Shown: positions 47,000 to 58,769, numbered from the stretch's first letter. The stretch: 64,000 bases of DNA from Hemerocallis citrina (GCA_017893485.1 CM030368.1:108631549-108695548), one strand, 5' to 3'. The notes: a model not told the origin generated them from the sequence alone. Program-made: numbers and translations.

Positions 47000-48199
47000 C
47001 TAAAGAGTTTTACCTATGCCAACCTCGAATAGTTTAACAAATTGTGTTGGTGTAATGGATTTAAATGTTGAGGTATCATTTAAAGTCATACAATGTCCCC
47101 ATTGTATACCTACTACTTTAGAACCTGGTAATAGTTCTATTCCTTGTAGATTAATTGATAATGTACAAGCCTTTTCAATATTTCTATCTTCAAGACTTAT
47201 ACAAAAATCAGGATGTATATTAACTCCGAATAATCTGTTTGCTAGGTTGGATTTAACTCCACCAATAATACTGTTTAAAGGATTATTGATGATTCTCTCA
47301 TCCATACAAACGATCATTATCGGTATATCTAGTCCAGAACGGAATAGTCCTGTTATTTTTATTTGTATTAACCCAATAAGAAGATATTTCATTTTGGGAT
47401 ATTTTCTTTTTAATTTTTCTATTTTGTTTTGATCAAGGAGTTTGACAGATGAAAAATCTTCATCTCCTTTTAATTCAATGTTGCCTTGCATTCGTTCAAA
47501 CAAGTAAGTATGTTGATTAAGAAATCTAGATTTGAATGTCGGAGATTTATAAATTTCTATCCTGTCTGAATGAGGAATAACCTTTTTCAGTTTTTCTAAA
47601 TCTTCATCTGTAATAACAAATTGTTCTCCAGCACTATCTTGTATACTGGGATTTGTTATTTCTTCAGACTGTATTTCATTTGTAGTAGTAATAGAATTCA
47701 TATAAATTTTGTATTCAAAATAAGCCTCTTGCTCTTGTCCTCGAGAGCTAGAAGATTGTGTTGAATACGTTTCTTCTTTGATTATGGGAAGTTCTTCATA
47801 TTTATGAATAACTAATTGTCCAATAGGATCGTCTTTGTTAATTTTGTAGTCATGATCATCAAGGCTAGTGCTCTTGATTTGTAATGCTACTTTATTTGTT
47901 GTCATAGGCTCTATTAATCTGGTTGTTAGAAATATATTTTCTTTAGCATGCATTGGTAGATTATGGATAATCCCATAGTATCCCAATGGAATTTGAATGA
48001 TTAAATCCAAATGAATAAGTGTAGTTCTGTAGCGTTTAAGATAATAAGTTCTACTTGAAAAGAGTAAATACCATGCTGTATTTCTTTTTTGTTTTCGTGG
48101 TAGAAGTATATTATCTGCTAACGGTATAATGAGAATTGCATTTATTGTTTTGTTTATTGTTAACATATTGATTTTAATCATTTTAAAAGATTCTTCCAT
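47000..48199 (-). pseudogene. Movement protein (30K superfamily) fused to a dUTPase-like domain
   Basis: An intact 399-codon frame. Residues 30-145 (47764-48112) follow the dUTPase pattern: LIIQIPLGYYGII corresponds to the conserved PxGxYGR-type strand, and YKINKDDPIGQLVI corresponds to the FxIxxGDRIAQLI strand. The catalytic aspartates of the family (GYDL and the ID-DYRG motif) are missing. Residues about 185-399 resemble caulimovirid movement proteins, with GLFRSGLDIPIMIVCMDERI, NLANRLFGVNIHPDFCISLE and LPGSKVVGIQWG. The latter act at plasmodesmata. The frame is open here, but flanking viral genes are broken. Confidence 0.7.
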
Positions 48200-48217
48200 G
48201 TCTTGTGTGGAAGATGT

Positions 48218-49420
48218 TCAGTAAGAATCTTCAGAGTATAAACTTTCTATTTCATAAATTGAAGACTGTGTATCATTTGGAATATCATTGACAGTTCCAT
48301 ATTGGATACCATATTCTTCAACGTCTGGAATTACTATTGACTTAATATTTGTTCGACAGTCATTTGCATAATGTCCTTCTTTGCTGCACTTGAAGCATTT
48401 GAAGCCTTTTTTGAATTTTCTTTTATAGATAAATTTCTTTTTAGGAAATTTATCAGGTGTATATTTTTTCTTAAAATTGGGTTTCCAATTTTTACGAGTA
48501 ATTTTGTACTTTGGTCGTCTAGGTTTTTGAAACTTTTTAAACCTTTTAACCTTAGGGATTGTTTTATATTCTGGCTGACAACCAAATTGTAGATTGAGAT
48601 CTTCACTGTATTTGGAGCAACAATTATATCCTAATTTTGAATTTTTAATTTGGTTATTAACCTGTTTATGAGCTTTTGCTTGCTCACAAAATTGTCTTAT
48701 TGTTTCCATGCAGGCTCTTTTCAGATTCCTTGTGGATTGGGCATTTCGTTGTGACGGAGCTGTTGTAAGTAGTTATCGTATTGTTCTTGTATCAAATTAT
48801 TCCATGGATATGGCACTTTTTTGCAAAAAAAGGCTTTCATCCAGAAAAACTTTTGGTCGGTAGATTTTAAATAAAATATAAGACTTATGTATTTAGAAAA
48901 AAATACTTCGCATAATTGCATTTTTATGAGTTGTAGCTCACTATCATGTTCTTCTAGCAGTGTTTCTCCTGTGAGATCGGCTGCAAGAAGAGCAACCATT
49001 TCTGTTAATACTTTAGTAAGACTTCACTTTTGACGAATTTTTTGTATTTCCTCTTTATTTGTATTTTCTAAGCGCGTAAGCCAATGTAAAGCATAGCCTT
49101 CCCAAAAACTAGTAGCATACATTAAAAAATCGAGCATACTCATTCTGGGAAGTATATATGCTATTCCACACATTTTTTGTAACTAGTTTAATGATGTTCT
49201 TTTTAACTTTTTATGAGGAACATGATCAATATTTAGAATCATGCCTGAGGTTTCATTCTGCTCTCCAAAATCTTGTCTATTAGATTTACGGGATGAATGA
49301 AGATTTATTAAATCAAGTCTTGTTTTGAACTGTATCCTAGATTCAGGATTATGAGTCTCTGCCATCTGTTCATCCTGTGGTTCAGAATTTGTTGTTGTGG
49401 TATTTGATTTACTGATTCTT
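48218..49420 (-). pseudogene. Caulimovirid capsid protein with zinc knuckle, broken
   Basis: The C-terminal part (48218-48709) is very rich in Lys and carries the CCHC knuckle CFKCSKEGHYANDC (48356-48397), followed by an acidic tail ending IYEIESLYSEDSY. That is typical of caulimovirid coat proteins. Upstream pieces (48721-48999, about 49010-49180 and 49183-49400) hold the coat core (FWEGYALHWLT, LLAADLTGETLLEEHDS), split by stops near 48715, 49028 and 49183. It would package viral DNA. The same gene is present in part at 35681-36540. Confidence 0.8.
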
Positions 49421-49452
49421 GGGGTTGAGCGGGTATATGCAGTGGTGGTAGT

Positions 49453-50308
49453 TAGGGGTGGACAACTATTATCCGAACCAACCAATCCGAACCAATCCAA
49501 CCCGAACCGACCGATTTTTAACCGAACCAATTGAAGGTTTGGATTGGCTCGGTTCTTGATCTTGAATAACCAACTGGACCAGTTCGGTTGTTGGATGGGA
49601 CTTTCAAATAATCGATGAAACCGAACCGGTCGTTTCTCATTTTCTTGTAGATACAAACAGTTTTCTTTCATTTCTTTAATACAAATCGAGCAATTGTTTA
49701 CCTATGTTTTGATTCTCCATAATTCTGTGTGTTATGTTGTTGAGAAATGCCTGATTTTCAGTGTGGCCCAACTTAATAGAATCACGAAGTTAATGTAACA
49801 TTTAGTAGTTACTTTAATTAAGTCAAGTAGAAATTGTAATCTAAATCTTTTTTTACTATACCTGAAATTCAAGTAGCTATGGTTATTTAATGTTTCTTTT
49901 ATGATAATAAACTAAGATTATAGAAGTATGCAAGTGAAAAAGTAGTTTATCTCACCCATTTAAACGTCATAATCTCAAACAATTAGTGCAAAATTTATTA
50001 ACAACTTGTGGTTTTATGAATCTTCATTTTAAATTCATTTCTGAATAACAAATGGCAGGTTGTTTCTTAAGTTTGATTGAAGTTGATATTTTAAATTTCA
50101 ACAAAATTATGAATGATGTTGAAGGTGAAAAGTAGCACACCAAACCGACCATCCAATCCAATCCAAACCGAGCTTAATCGGCTTGGATGGAAATCGATCC
50201 AATTAAGGTTCGGATTGGTTGCGGATGAGAAAATTAAGAAACCAATCTTCTTTGGATCGGTGGTGGATGGTCCATATTAGGTCGGATACCAACCGATGCC
50301 CACCCCTA
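49453..50308. mobile_element. hAT-like MITE (856 bp)
   Basis: Terminal inverted repeats are TAGGGGTGGACA and, reversed from the right end, TAGGGGTGGGCA. The flanking 8-bp duplications GTGGTAGT (49445-49452) and GTGGTGGT (50309-50316) differ at one base. Subterminal repeats of CCGAACC/GGTTCGG with 'accaatcc' fill both ends. It has no transposase. The insert is absent from the duplicate viral copy at about 36645, where the empty site reads 'ggtggtggtggtatatac'. Confidence 0.9.
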
Positions 50309-50316
50309 GTGGTGGT

Positions 50317-50654
50317 ATATACCCTTCCGGTGGTGGTAAGTACAGACCAGAACCACTACCTCCTTTTCTATTTGTACGAATTGCGTACTGATAATTTTCC
50401 GATGTGTCAGAAATCGAGTCTGTGGAATCCTCATTTTCCTCCAGTTGGGAGGTATAGTATTGTTCAGACTCTGATTCTTGATGTTTCCAATAATTGATTG
50501 CATGGGAATGTTTTTCATAATAAGAATAAACATCAATACTATCTATTTCGCCTAATAATTCTTTTCGTTGTAAATTCTTAAAAGCATCATAATAGATTTT
50601 ATCTAATTCATCTATGTTTATTTTATATTTTTCTTCAGACGAATATTTTACCAT
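50317..50654 (-). pseudogene. Viral small ORF 2, acidic, interrupted by the MITE
   Basis: The frame has a lysine/aspartate-rich start, then an acidic, serine-rich centre (SESEQYYTSQLEENEDSTD) and a proline-rich end (LYLPPPEGYIPPLG) that runs into the MITE at 50308. The same ORF is broken in the other copy near 36611-36960. Upstream ORFs of this kind in caulimovirids are often capsid- or aphid-related, but I do not recognise this one. Confidence 0.5.
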
Positions 50655-50911
50655 ATGGATTCGTGATCGTGATAAGAAATATAATTTAAGTCATTTGTAA
50701 TAGCCACGCTTGGTTTATAAAAAGCTTTAATGCTGTCTATATCAGATCTGATCTCATGTACAAGATCAACCATATAGTTAAAGATTCTTTTATGTTGGGA
50801 ACCTTTAGTAAGAAGATGAACATGATGTTCATATATTTCTGTATCTAACTTATAACAACATTGAGATGTGTTAATGATAGGATTACTCATAGAGAATAAA
50901 GGTTTGAACAT
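50648..50911 (-). pseudogene. Viral small ORF 1
   Basis: The first ORF after the primer site (51332), 87 codons long, overlaps small ORF 2 by a few bases. It has a central helical region (NYMVDLVHEIRSDIDSIKAF) and no known motif. A frameshift near 50690 alters its last residues. The other copy (36925-37245, 106 codons) keeps a longer frame. Function unknown. Confidence 0.5.
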
Positions 50912-51331
50912 ATTCTATATTTGGTTATAGCTTACCATCTAGGTAAAATGTTATCTTCAGAATCTTTCTTATTCTGTTAATCCTTTTTGACCCTTATCTC
51001 TGCTATTAGTAGCTCTTACCGTGGATTTCTAGCAGGGTTCAGCCTCAATTCTGCCATAGTTATACAAAAAATCGAAACAACCCTTCTCCGGGTTTAACGG
51101 ATACTAACCACAAGCTTCTACTAACACAGAGATAGAGCACAACCTTACTTCGTTTCCTACAAACGGTGTATGGATTAACCAACAGAGAGCTACTGAAGAT
51201 TACATTTGATCTGGACAAAAGCTATAATATAAAATATGCTAAAAGAAACTTAAGCTATCATTAATATTAAGATAAAGAAGAAGACTTACAAAAGACTCTC
51301 AACTTGAAGAAAAGGATGCCATGTACACAAC
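50912..51331 (-). other. Viral leader between primer site and ORF 1
   Basis: About 420 bases without an ORF. It is shared with 37246-37670 (about 95% alike by eye). It would be the 5' leader of the pregenomic RNA, which in caulimovirids carries short uORFs and a folded structure. I did not verify a fold. Confidence 0.5.
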
Positions 51332-51346
51332 TTGGCTCTGATACCA
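51332..51346 (-). other. Viral primer-binding site, first copy
   Basis: On the minus strand TGGTATCAGAGCCAA, identical to 37671-37685. Viral sequence ends only 26 bases further on, at about 51372. Confidence 0.9.
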
Positions 51347-51372
51347 ATTTTACAAGCAATTTTACAAGCACA

Positions 51373-51801
51373 GAAGATGTCATCCTTCAAGTCCTTCACG
51401 TGATCCCTAGCAGGACCCGAAAAACCAGCATTGACTACCATACTCCTTTGTGACATAAGGAGTGTCGCGTGTCCACTAGGTTCTAATAACAAGACAACGC
51501 AGTTCTTTAAGGCCTTGAAAAGATGAAGGACCGTGTAGCAGTAACAAAATATGTAGAGGGAGGACATGAGGGAACATATTACCCCATCTGACCCACCTTC
51601 TGTAGGACAATCCTCAAGGCTCATGTCTCGACCAACTTCAAAATTTTAGCTTTTGAGTCATACAATAGTGAGTCCAATCCGATAAACCATCCTGAGTGTT
51701 ACAAAACCCTCATGGTGATCCATCAAGCATCTGATTACCTCCTCAGCAACATCTTCCCAACGACCGTGAGGGGATCAGCACGAGAGTGGTTCTCTCGTAT
51801 C
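51373..51801 (+). pseudogene. Ty3/gypsy gag fragment (Tat/Athila-like)
   Basis: From about 51632 the + strand reads FKILAFESYNSESNPINHPE, YKTLMVIHQASDYLLSNIFP and then VRGSAREWFSRI, the core of retrotransposon gag in Tat/Athila elements. It ends at 51801 where an LTR starts. The part 51373-51630 is the probable upstream continuation but has stops. It may belong to the same old family as the pol fragments at 3673 and 20926. Confidence 0.65.
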
Positions 51802-53293
51802 TGTAACATCCCATAGTAATTTTAGAATAAAATACATTTTTTCATTTTGCACATACAACGCACGTGCAATTTTGTTTTATTTTTGGGTTATAAATTTTCC
51901 TAAGTTGTGCATAAGTTTTCTTTTATTTATTTTGTCTCATTTTATTGTTCTTTCTTAATTAAAGTCCATAGGCCTAAAAGATAAATTTAAGCCCATTAGA
52001 AATAAAAAAAATAATAAAAGCCCAACTAGAAGCCCAAAAATAAAATCATACATTTATATTCCTACACTTGTCTTGTAACAAACACTTAGGGTATACCTAA
52101 AAACAATTAATTAATAAAACGAGAGGTGTGCATGTGTGTAACACGTGCACGTGTGTTTGGGCTACAAGAGTGGTCAGCCAATAGTAAAGAGAGAGGGGTG
52201 AGTGGGAGAGCGGTGTGTAGGAGTGGGTGGTTACATGAGTAGTGGGGATCATTTGCCACCACACAAAAGCCCTATAAATACATATACCTTCTCATGAACA
52301 AATGCATAGATTCTTATCACATCAGAAGATAAAAAAAAAGCGAGAAAAAAGGGAAGAGCAAGAGAGAGGCCAGATTTTTGGAGTTTTTTTGGGAGCTTGC
52401 GGTTTTGTGTGCAAGGAGGAGAAGAGCATTGGTGTTGAGATAGGGGCCTTCTTTCTAGGAGTTTTTCATCTTTTACAACATAAGAGTTGAGTGTCTCTTC
52501 TTATTTTCTAGATAGTATAGAAATCATGCCTCGGTGTTTTATGGTTGATTTTGGTTGATTTGATGAATTCTACTAGTTAAAATTGATGCATGTTGTAGTG
52601 ATATAAAATGCTAATGGTAGAAAAATCATGAAATTCATTGTATGTTAATGTGAAGCATCTAAATAAATTGGTAGATTAGAATGGAGAAAATGTAATTAGA
52701 AGCATGTGTAGAATTGTTAGGCACAAATGACCAACTTGATTATTGCATACATTTTTGTGTCTCTTACAAATTGGTTGAAATTTTGTGTATGAAATGTGAA
52801 TGAATAGAAATAAAAAATTAGAGAATCATTTTGGGGAAGAAATAGTAGTAGCAATACAAAGGAAAAGTTGCATTAAAATTAGTACGACAATTAACTAATT
52901 GCATTTTATGTTATGATTCTCATAAAAGGAAAGGAGTAATTTGGAAAATTGAAGTTAATTCTCCATTAATGTGAATGAAATTAGTCAGATAATGTTTTTT
53001 GGATATGTTTAGCTACAAATTAATAGTACTAATTTGAAGAAAAGAGTTAGTTGCGAATAAACCATATCTTTATGTTTATATGTTTGAAAAGAATAGTTTG
53101 TACATAAAGTGGGATAAATGCTCTTAATTATAATTTAAATCAGCAAAAGAGGAATTCTGGAGTCTAGAACTTTATTTTTATAATATTTATTTTGGGAGAA
53201 GAAAGGAATCAAAAATAGATGAAAATGTAGAAAACGAGATTTAACGGAGATCAATTACTTAATGATTTAAACCCTATAGATGTAGTGATATGA

Positions 53294-53352
53294 GCTTCAG
53301 CTCAGTGGGTAGGCAATTTGACGCCTCGCTATCGGCGCTGGTTCGAGTCTTG
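53294..53352 (+). other. tRNA-like module in an LTR
   Basis: An A-box-like CAGCTCAGTGGGTAGG (about 53304), a short stem ('aggc'/'gcct', 'gcgc') and a B-box GGTTCGAGTC (about 53339) are spaced as in a tRNA. It is probably a tRNA-derived SINE head or relic. Confidence 0.45.
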
Positions 53353-53446
53353 ATTCTGCTGTTGTGGGAGAAAACATTATTTTTAAAAAGTCAGAGAAGG
53401 GGGGAGTTTAGATACTTAATGAAATTAACCCCACAATATATCTGTT

Positions 53447-53545
53447 AAGGCTCTTCGCCTTAGTGGCTAGCGGGGGCATGCTGCGCTCACGTGCTGCCAC
53501 GTGGTGCTCGATGGGTTTGGGGTCTGGGGTTCGAATCTATGTGTG
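53447..53545 (+). other. Second tRNA-like module in the same LTR
   Basis: CCTTAGTGGCTAGCGGG (about 53458) resembles an A box and GGGGTTCGAATC (about 53526) a B box. The middle contains a G-box palindrome 'tgccacgtgg'. The longer spacing argues against a working tRNA. Confidence 0.4.
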
Positions 53546-54615
53546 CACATATTGTGCATTTTTTATTCTTTTTTGAGTTTTTTTGGTTTTAAAAATCTAG
53601 AAAAGTTATATAAATATTTAAAAATATTATGGGGACAACTGAAAGTATTTCTCACTGTTTTAAATGTATTTTGGAGATTTAAGAGTTATATTCTTGTGAT
53701 AAATGAGATTAATAAGAAGAATATATAAAATTAAGATAATAGAAGTTGAATTGTGATAAAAGGAAGGTAACGAGATTTAGATAATGAGTTTCTAATGATG
53801 AGTCTCAAAGAGTGGGTGTTTAATTCTTAATACACTTTGGATTGGGAAAGTTTAGATGAATATGAAAGAAAAGTGCCTTGTGAAAAAGAATAATTTGAGA
53901 TTATTCTTCATGATTGATAAATACAAGAATAAGATGAAAAAATTGAATAAGATGTGAATTGGAAATATGAATTATAAGGGTATGTGTACCCATGATTATG
54001 GAATATGAAAGGATGTGATCTAGAGGCTTAGTGAGACCTAGGTACCGGCAAATATTAATAGAATTAACTGATTTGAGAATTGGCTATATGGGATATCTTG
54101 GTATTTTGTTTTAAGTCCGGTAGGAGTGGAATCTAACTCTAGGTGGTGTAATTTATTCATGTTATAAGCATAAGAATTAGGAATTAAGTGGAAATGTAGT
54201 AAACTTGGGCAAATGTAAGTAGGTTGCCTCTATATAGTCTTACAGTGGACTCCGGGACTATAGACCCAGTTTGACGATGAACTCTGGGACTGTGGTTGCT
54301 TGCGATGGAGGCGGGTCTTAATTAAATCGGGGACTATGATTAGTTTGACAGTGGACTCCAGGATAATGAATAGTCAGACGGATGGGAGGCCGTGCTCCAA
54401 TGTATATGCGTATACCGTGGCTAGAGGGACACTTGCGGGAAGTTCACACGACGAGAATTTTCGTATAAGCTTGACGATGGACTCCAAGGCTGGAATCCGT
54501 ACTCATGGAATGTCTAAAATATGATTTATTACTGGATAGTTTTCATGGCGAGGGATTAAACCCTTCAGTGTGGAGTACATAAATGCTTGCCCTTGGACCT
54601 ATGTAGTATGGGATG

Positions 54616-57600
54616 TGTAACCCTCGTTCCCGTAAATACATATTTTTTGAATATTTTCTGCATTTTGATTATTTGTAAATTAATTTTTTTGTTTTTAATT
54701 CGATTTTGACCGTCTATTAAAATCTTTTGAATCGAAAATTATATTTACTTCGAATAATAATATATTTTAACTTTATTTTCTATTGCTATGTGGTCGACTA
54801 TTTGTATTTTATATTATTACTATTTGGATTTTAATAAATTTGTAAATCTCAAATTCTATTTTGAAACATATTATTAATATTAATATTAATATTAATATTA
54901 ATATTAATATTAATATTAATATTATTGTTATTACTGTTATTATTATTATCGGAATTATTATTATTGTTGTGATTATTATCACTTTTGATTGTTTATTTAA
55001 AAATCCATCTTTTGTTATTGTGTAGTCGTTTCTCCTATCCAATATATTTAGTATTTTCTATTGAATCCTGAAGATTTTATTGTACAACCTGTTTAAATAT
55101 TTTGTGTATTGAGTACTCCAAATTAATATGTTATAATCCTATTTTTAATTATTCTTTTTCCTATTGGATTAACCCAACCCTAAACCCTATAACCTCATCT
55201 TATTGGTTCTTCAACCCAAAACCCACTACCCATTAACCCACATCATTACCCTATATATAATCTTGTTTTTTACCCTAACCCTATTACTTCTTAACCTAAT
55301 TAATCCTAATCTAAAAACCCAGCCGCTAAACCCTTTTCCTCTTCCTCTGATCTATCTAAAACCCAATCGTCGTTCCATGCTTCTCATTGTCTATCGCCCC
55401 GATCATCTCCTTCATCCCTCGTCGAACCCATCTGCATCTCTTCCTCCACCCATCCGCCTTCTCCTCCCGCATTCGCTCCTTCACCCCGAGCACCCATCGA
55501 CCTTTCACCGCCAGTCGCCTCCCCATCCTCATCGTCCCGTCACCCTGTGCTGCTCACCTCCCGACCTCGCCTCAGTCGCCACACCGACTGCCCTAGCCAC
55601 CTTGCCATGGTTTCGACCTCGCCTTATCTCCCTTCCTCTGTTTCGAAACAAAACAGTGCTTTGCCACACCTGTCAGCTCCTCTTCTCCCCGCACCACCGC
55701 CAAACTTGCCCTTGTCGTTACCCTGCTCTCCGCCTTCAACCACAGCCACCCCACCGTCAAAGCACTGCCAGTTGACCGCCGTCGACTACCCCTACCGCCG
55801 CCCGTCATTGGAGCCAAGCCAGAGCTGAAACCCTTTGATGTTGCTATTGGTTTCGCTCACTTTGATCACGGGCCGTTCGATCGCCATCGCGATCGTGATC
55901 ATCATCAAGATCTTGAGCTTGATCATGGCCTTGATCATCAGCCATCCGTTTGATCCGATCATGATCATTATCTTCTTGATCCTTTGATTTAGGTCGTTCT
56001 TTCGATCTTGTTGTTACTGCTTTGCCGATCCTTGCTGTGTTGTTTTGGGTTGTGCACATAGTGTGCACGTGATATTGCGGGTTTGTGTTCATTGTTCCGA
56101 GATTCTCATCCCGTTATTCTTGGTATTCAAATTCATTGTCTAACAGGCAAGTCAATTTTCTCTTGAATTGCTAATTGTATAATACTCAAGTTTCATTGAA
56201 ATTCTTGCAAGTAGATCCTTTTCGTTATCATATCATTGTATTGATTATCTTCGTTGGGCCTATTAAGGGTTTACACGAGCTAACCCCAATATTTTTTACA
56301 TCGTGCCACTTTTGACTCTAAAGGTTGAATCTTTCATACATTCATATAGTATGAATAATAGGGTTAGTCATATAATCACGACACAATTATTTATTGTAGA
56401 AAGAATTTCTAGGTTGTATGTTGTTTGATAGATTGATGTTTGATTGATGATAAATTAATGTATGTATGTTCTTTTAATTTTATTGATCATGTTTTGACAC
56501 CCATCATGCTAATTATGAAGTTTATTGACTATTAGAATTGTTACCAATCATGTCTAATTAATTTGTTTCATGAAAATACCCTAAGACCCTGTATGTTGCT
56601 TGCTAGCTGTATCTTGACTGTTATTTTCGACCCAGTAAATGATCTTAAAATAAATAATTTTCTGAATATAAATTGTAGCCTTATCTTTCTAGTTTCCATA
56701 AGATCTTGAATTTCCAAATTCCGAGTTGTGTAGAAAATTTATGCTCGTTTTACTACAACTGTATTTTTATTTTCAGATTTTCAGATTCTTGTAGCTTTTA
56801 TGTTTAAACTATTAAAAGGCTGATCAAATTTTAAAATATTACTCTGAAAATTTCCATATTGTTACTTAACGTGTTTAAGAGTCTTATAAATATTTTTAAT
56901 GAATTTATTATTGAGTTTTTGCTGATTCTAAGAATAAAATAACATGATATCAATTTCTGCCTGAACATAAAATCTGTAAAGAACAATGTGTTTGACCTAG
57001 CTAATGTCATCGGATTTTGAACTTTAAATATGGGTTGGAACCATGTGGAAGTCTAGTTTCTAGAACTTCTGACAGATTCAGTTTTTGAATTTTGAAACAG
57101 TGGGAAACTGTATTTTTGTACAGACAACTCTTGTTATCCAGAATTTCATCTTTCAGTTTTTCTTAATTTAATTATTCCTATATCATAGTATTGCATGAAT
57201 TAAAGTGTGTATGTTGCATTGCATGATCCTAATGTCCCATTGTCATCATTCTAATTGTCCTATCTAATTTATCGTCCTATTGGTCTCCTATTGATACTAT
57301 TGTTCATCTCACGTCTCAAATTGCAAATTGTATTGTTGCGATGATAAATAATTAATAAGTCGGGGTTTAAGGGTTGACTTTAGTAGTGGACAATAAAAGA
57401 ACTGTACTCAGAGGAGGAGCCCGTGTTTTCCTATTTATCGGTCTATCGGTCTATCCATCATATCGGTCATATCGGTCATCGGTTGATTGTAGATTACTGA
57501 TTACAGTTTCTCAATTGATTCGATCACCGGTCATTAAATTATTGGTCATTATTGAATATTGTTGCTGAGTACATGATCTATAAAATCTACCACTAAGTCT

Positions 57601-58367
57601 AAACATAACTTGTTTGTATGTAGCAACCATGTGGTAAATGAATGGGACGCATGAAGTGCTACATTAGTTATGATTTAAATGATTAATAAACTTAAGGATT
57701 GACACCACATCGACATTGCATAATTTTCATTATTGTTTCTATTGATATCGAATATTGGCTAAGTGTTATTGATATTAATCATTGATTATTGTTACTGAAT
57801 ATTGAATCATTGTTTATAGCCATTGTATCGACTATCATGATATTGATTATTGTTATTGTCCCATTTTATTGATTCCTATCGATCCACTAAATTCATTGTT
57901 ATACCATATTTTCATTGTTCTTTGCTTCTCTACTTGCTGTCCACGACTTGCTCTAAGGACAATTTTTCTCATCTTTTTAGATGAAATGTTCACAGGTAAT
58001 GAAGGAGAATTGCCTGCTGGGATTGGATAACAGAGATTCTGAAGATTTTAATGCTTTTAATTGCTTATTGTTTTATCAAACTTAACGTATTGAGTCTTAT
58101 TATCTATTTATGATTGGATTATTATTGTATTGGGCTTATGACCCAGATTTTGTTATTATTTCTAGATGTGGGTTTAATTTATTTGGATATTTCATATTGC
58201 TTCATTCCAAGTATTATTGTTCATAATATTATTATTATTGCCTGCGCAATTGTTCTGAATTGATTATATTGTTGAGTTGATCGGATAAACAGCTTATGGG
58301 TGACGTTAGTCATTTGCTAGGCCAATGTCATGTACTCGTATTCTGTTTTGGGAAGCGGAGCGTGACA
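54616..58367 (+). repeat. LTR (3.75 kb) of a Del/Tekay-like element, upstream copy
   Basis: It begins TGTAACCCTCG and ends GCGGAGCGTGACA, with a primer-binding site 9 bases beyond. It contains a TATA 'ccctatatataatc' at about 55250, a C/T-rich leader (55260-55830) and a (TTAATA)n-type run at 54871-54923. The interior shares blocks with the LTR at 395-3672. It cuts the type C LTR at 54615. The open frame 55203-55775 lies in the leader and looks non-coding (Pro/Ser-rich). Confidence 0.85.
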
Positions 58368-58376
58368 AGTTTTTTG

Positions 58377-58389
58377 TGGTATCAGAGCC
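58377..58389 (+). other. Primer-binding site, initiator tRNA-Met type
   Basis: TGGTATCAGAGCC, exact complement of the initiator tRNA-Met 3' end, 9 bases after the LTR end. Confidence 0.92.
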
Positions 58390-58769
58390 CGGGTTTGGAT
58401 AATATATTAGTCAAACGTGACTAACGAAAGGAAGTTTGGCTTTGACTGATACATTAATCAGATTTGGGTTTTTTATTGGTTTTACTCAACAGTATGTACA
58501 ATACAGGAATCACTTGAACAATTGATAACCAACTTATGATCTGGAAACTAGTCTTATTGGATTTCTCTTTGGTCCCTTCACATTTCAGTTCCTTCATTCC
58601 TTGTTGTCTGTTGTCCCTTTCATTCCTTGATTCCTTATTGGGTATGATTTCATTCTTTTCATAACCATATTTTTTTATTCTAGTGTCATTCATTCTTCTT
58701 CTTCCTGTTTGGTTCGTCGATCGACATCACTTGATCTACAACGAAATGTCTACAACTTGGAGCTTCACC

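Larger units (their letters stand above)
35681..51372 (-). mobile_element. Endogenous pararetrovirus (Caulimoviridae, solendovirus-like), greater than one unit
   Basis: On the minus strand the order is: initiator-Met primer site (51332-51346), two small ORFs, capsid with zinc knuckle, dUTPase-like plus movement protein, aspartic protease, reverse transcriptase, coiled-coil ORFs and a TATA box. Then a second primer site (37671-37685) and a second copy of the first 2 kb follow. The distance between primer sites is 13.66 kb, or about 7.2 kb without two later insertions, the size of a caulimovirid genome. The ends repeat because the viral DNA is circular. All frames carry stops, frameshifts or insertions, so no complete protein set remains. 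The genus is inferred from layout only. Confidence 0.85.
51802..54615 (+). repeat. Type C LTR, 3' end cut off
   Basis: It begins TGTAACATCC, has a TATA box CCTATAAATA at 52271-52280, and ends abruptly in the conserved block 'gacctatgtagtatgggatg' (54596-54615), where another LTR starts. It has its own short tandem repeat (phrases like 'ttgacgatggactcc' at about 54271-54490) in the place where other type C LTRs carry different repeats. Two tRNA-like modules lie at 53294 and 53447. The open frame at 52302-52490 is in the transcribed leader and has no known features. Confidence 0.8.

Noticed and set aside
35681..51372. Replication-competent provirus
   Set aside because: Capsid, small ORFs, protease and the 3' ORFs carry stops, frameshifts or insertions in every copy seen here, and RNase H is not visible.
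55203..55775. Open frame of 190 codons, Pro/Ser/His-rich
   Set aside because: It lies in the C/T-rich leader of an LTR. Its counterparts in the homologous LTR (59920-60394) are in changed frames, so the reading frame is not conserved.
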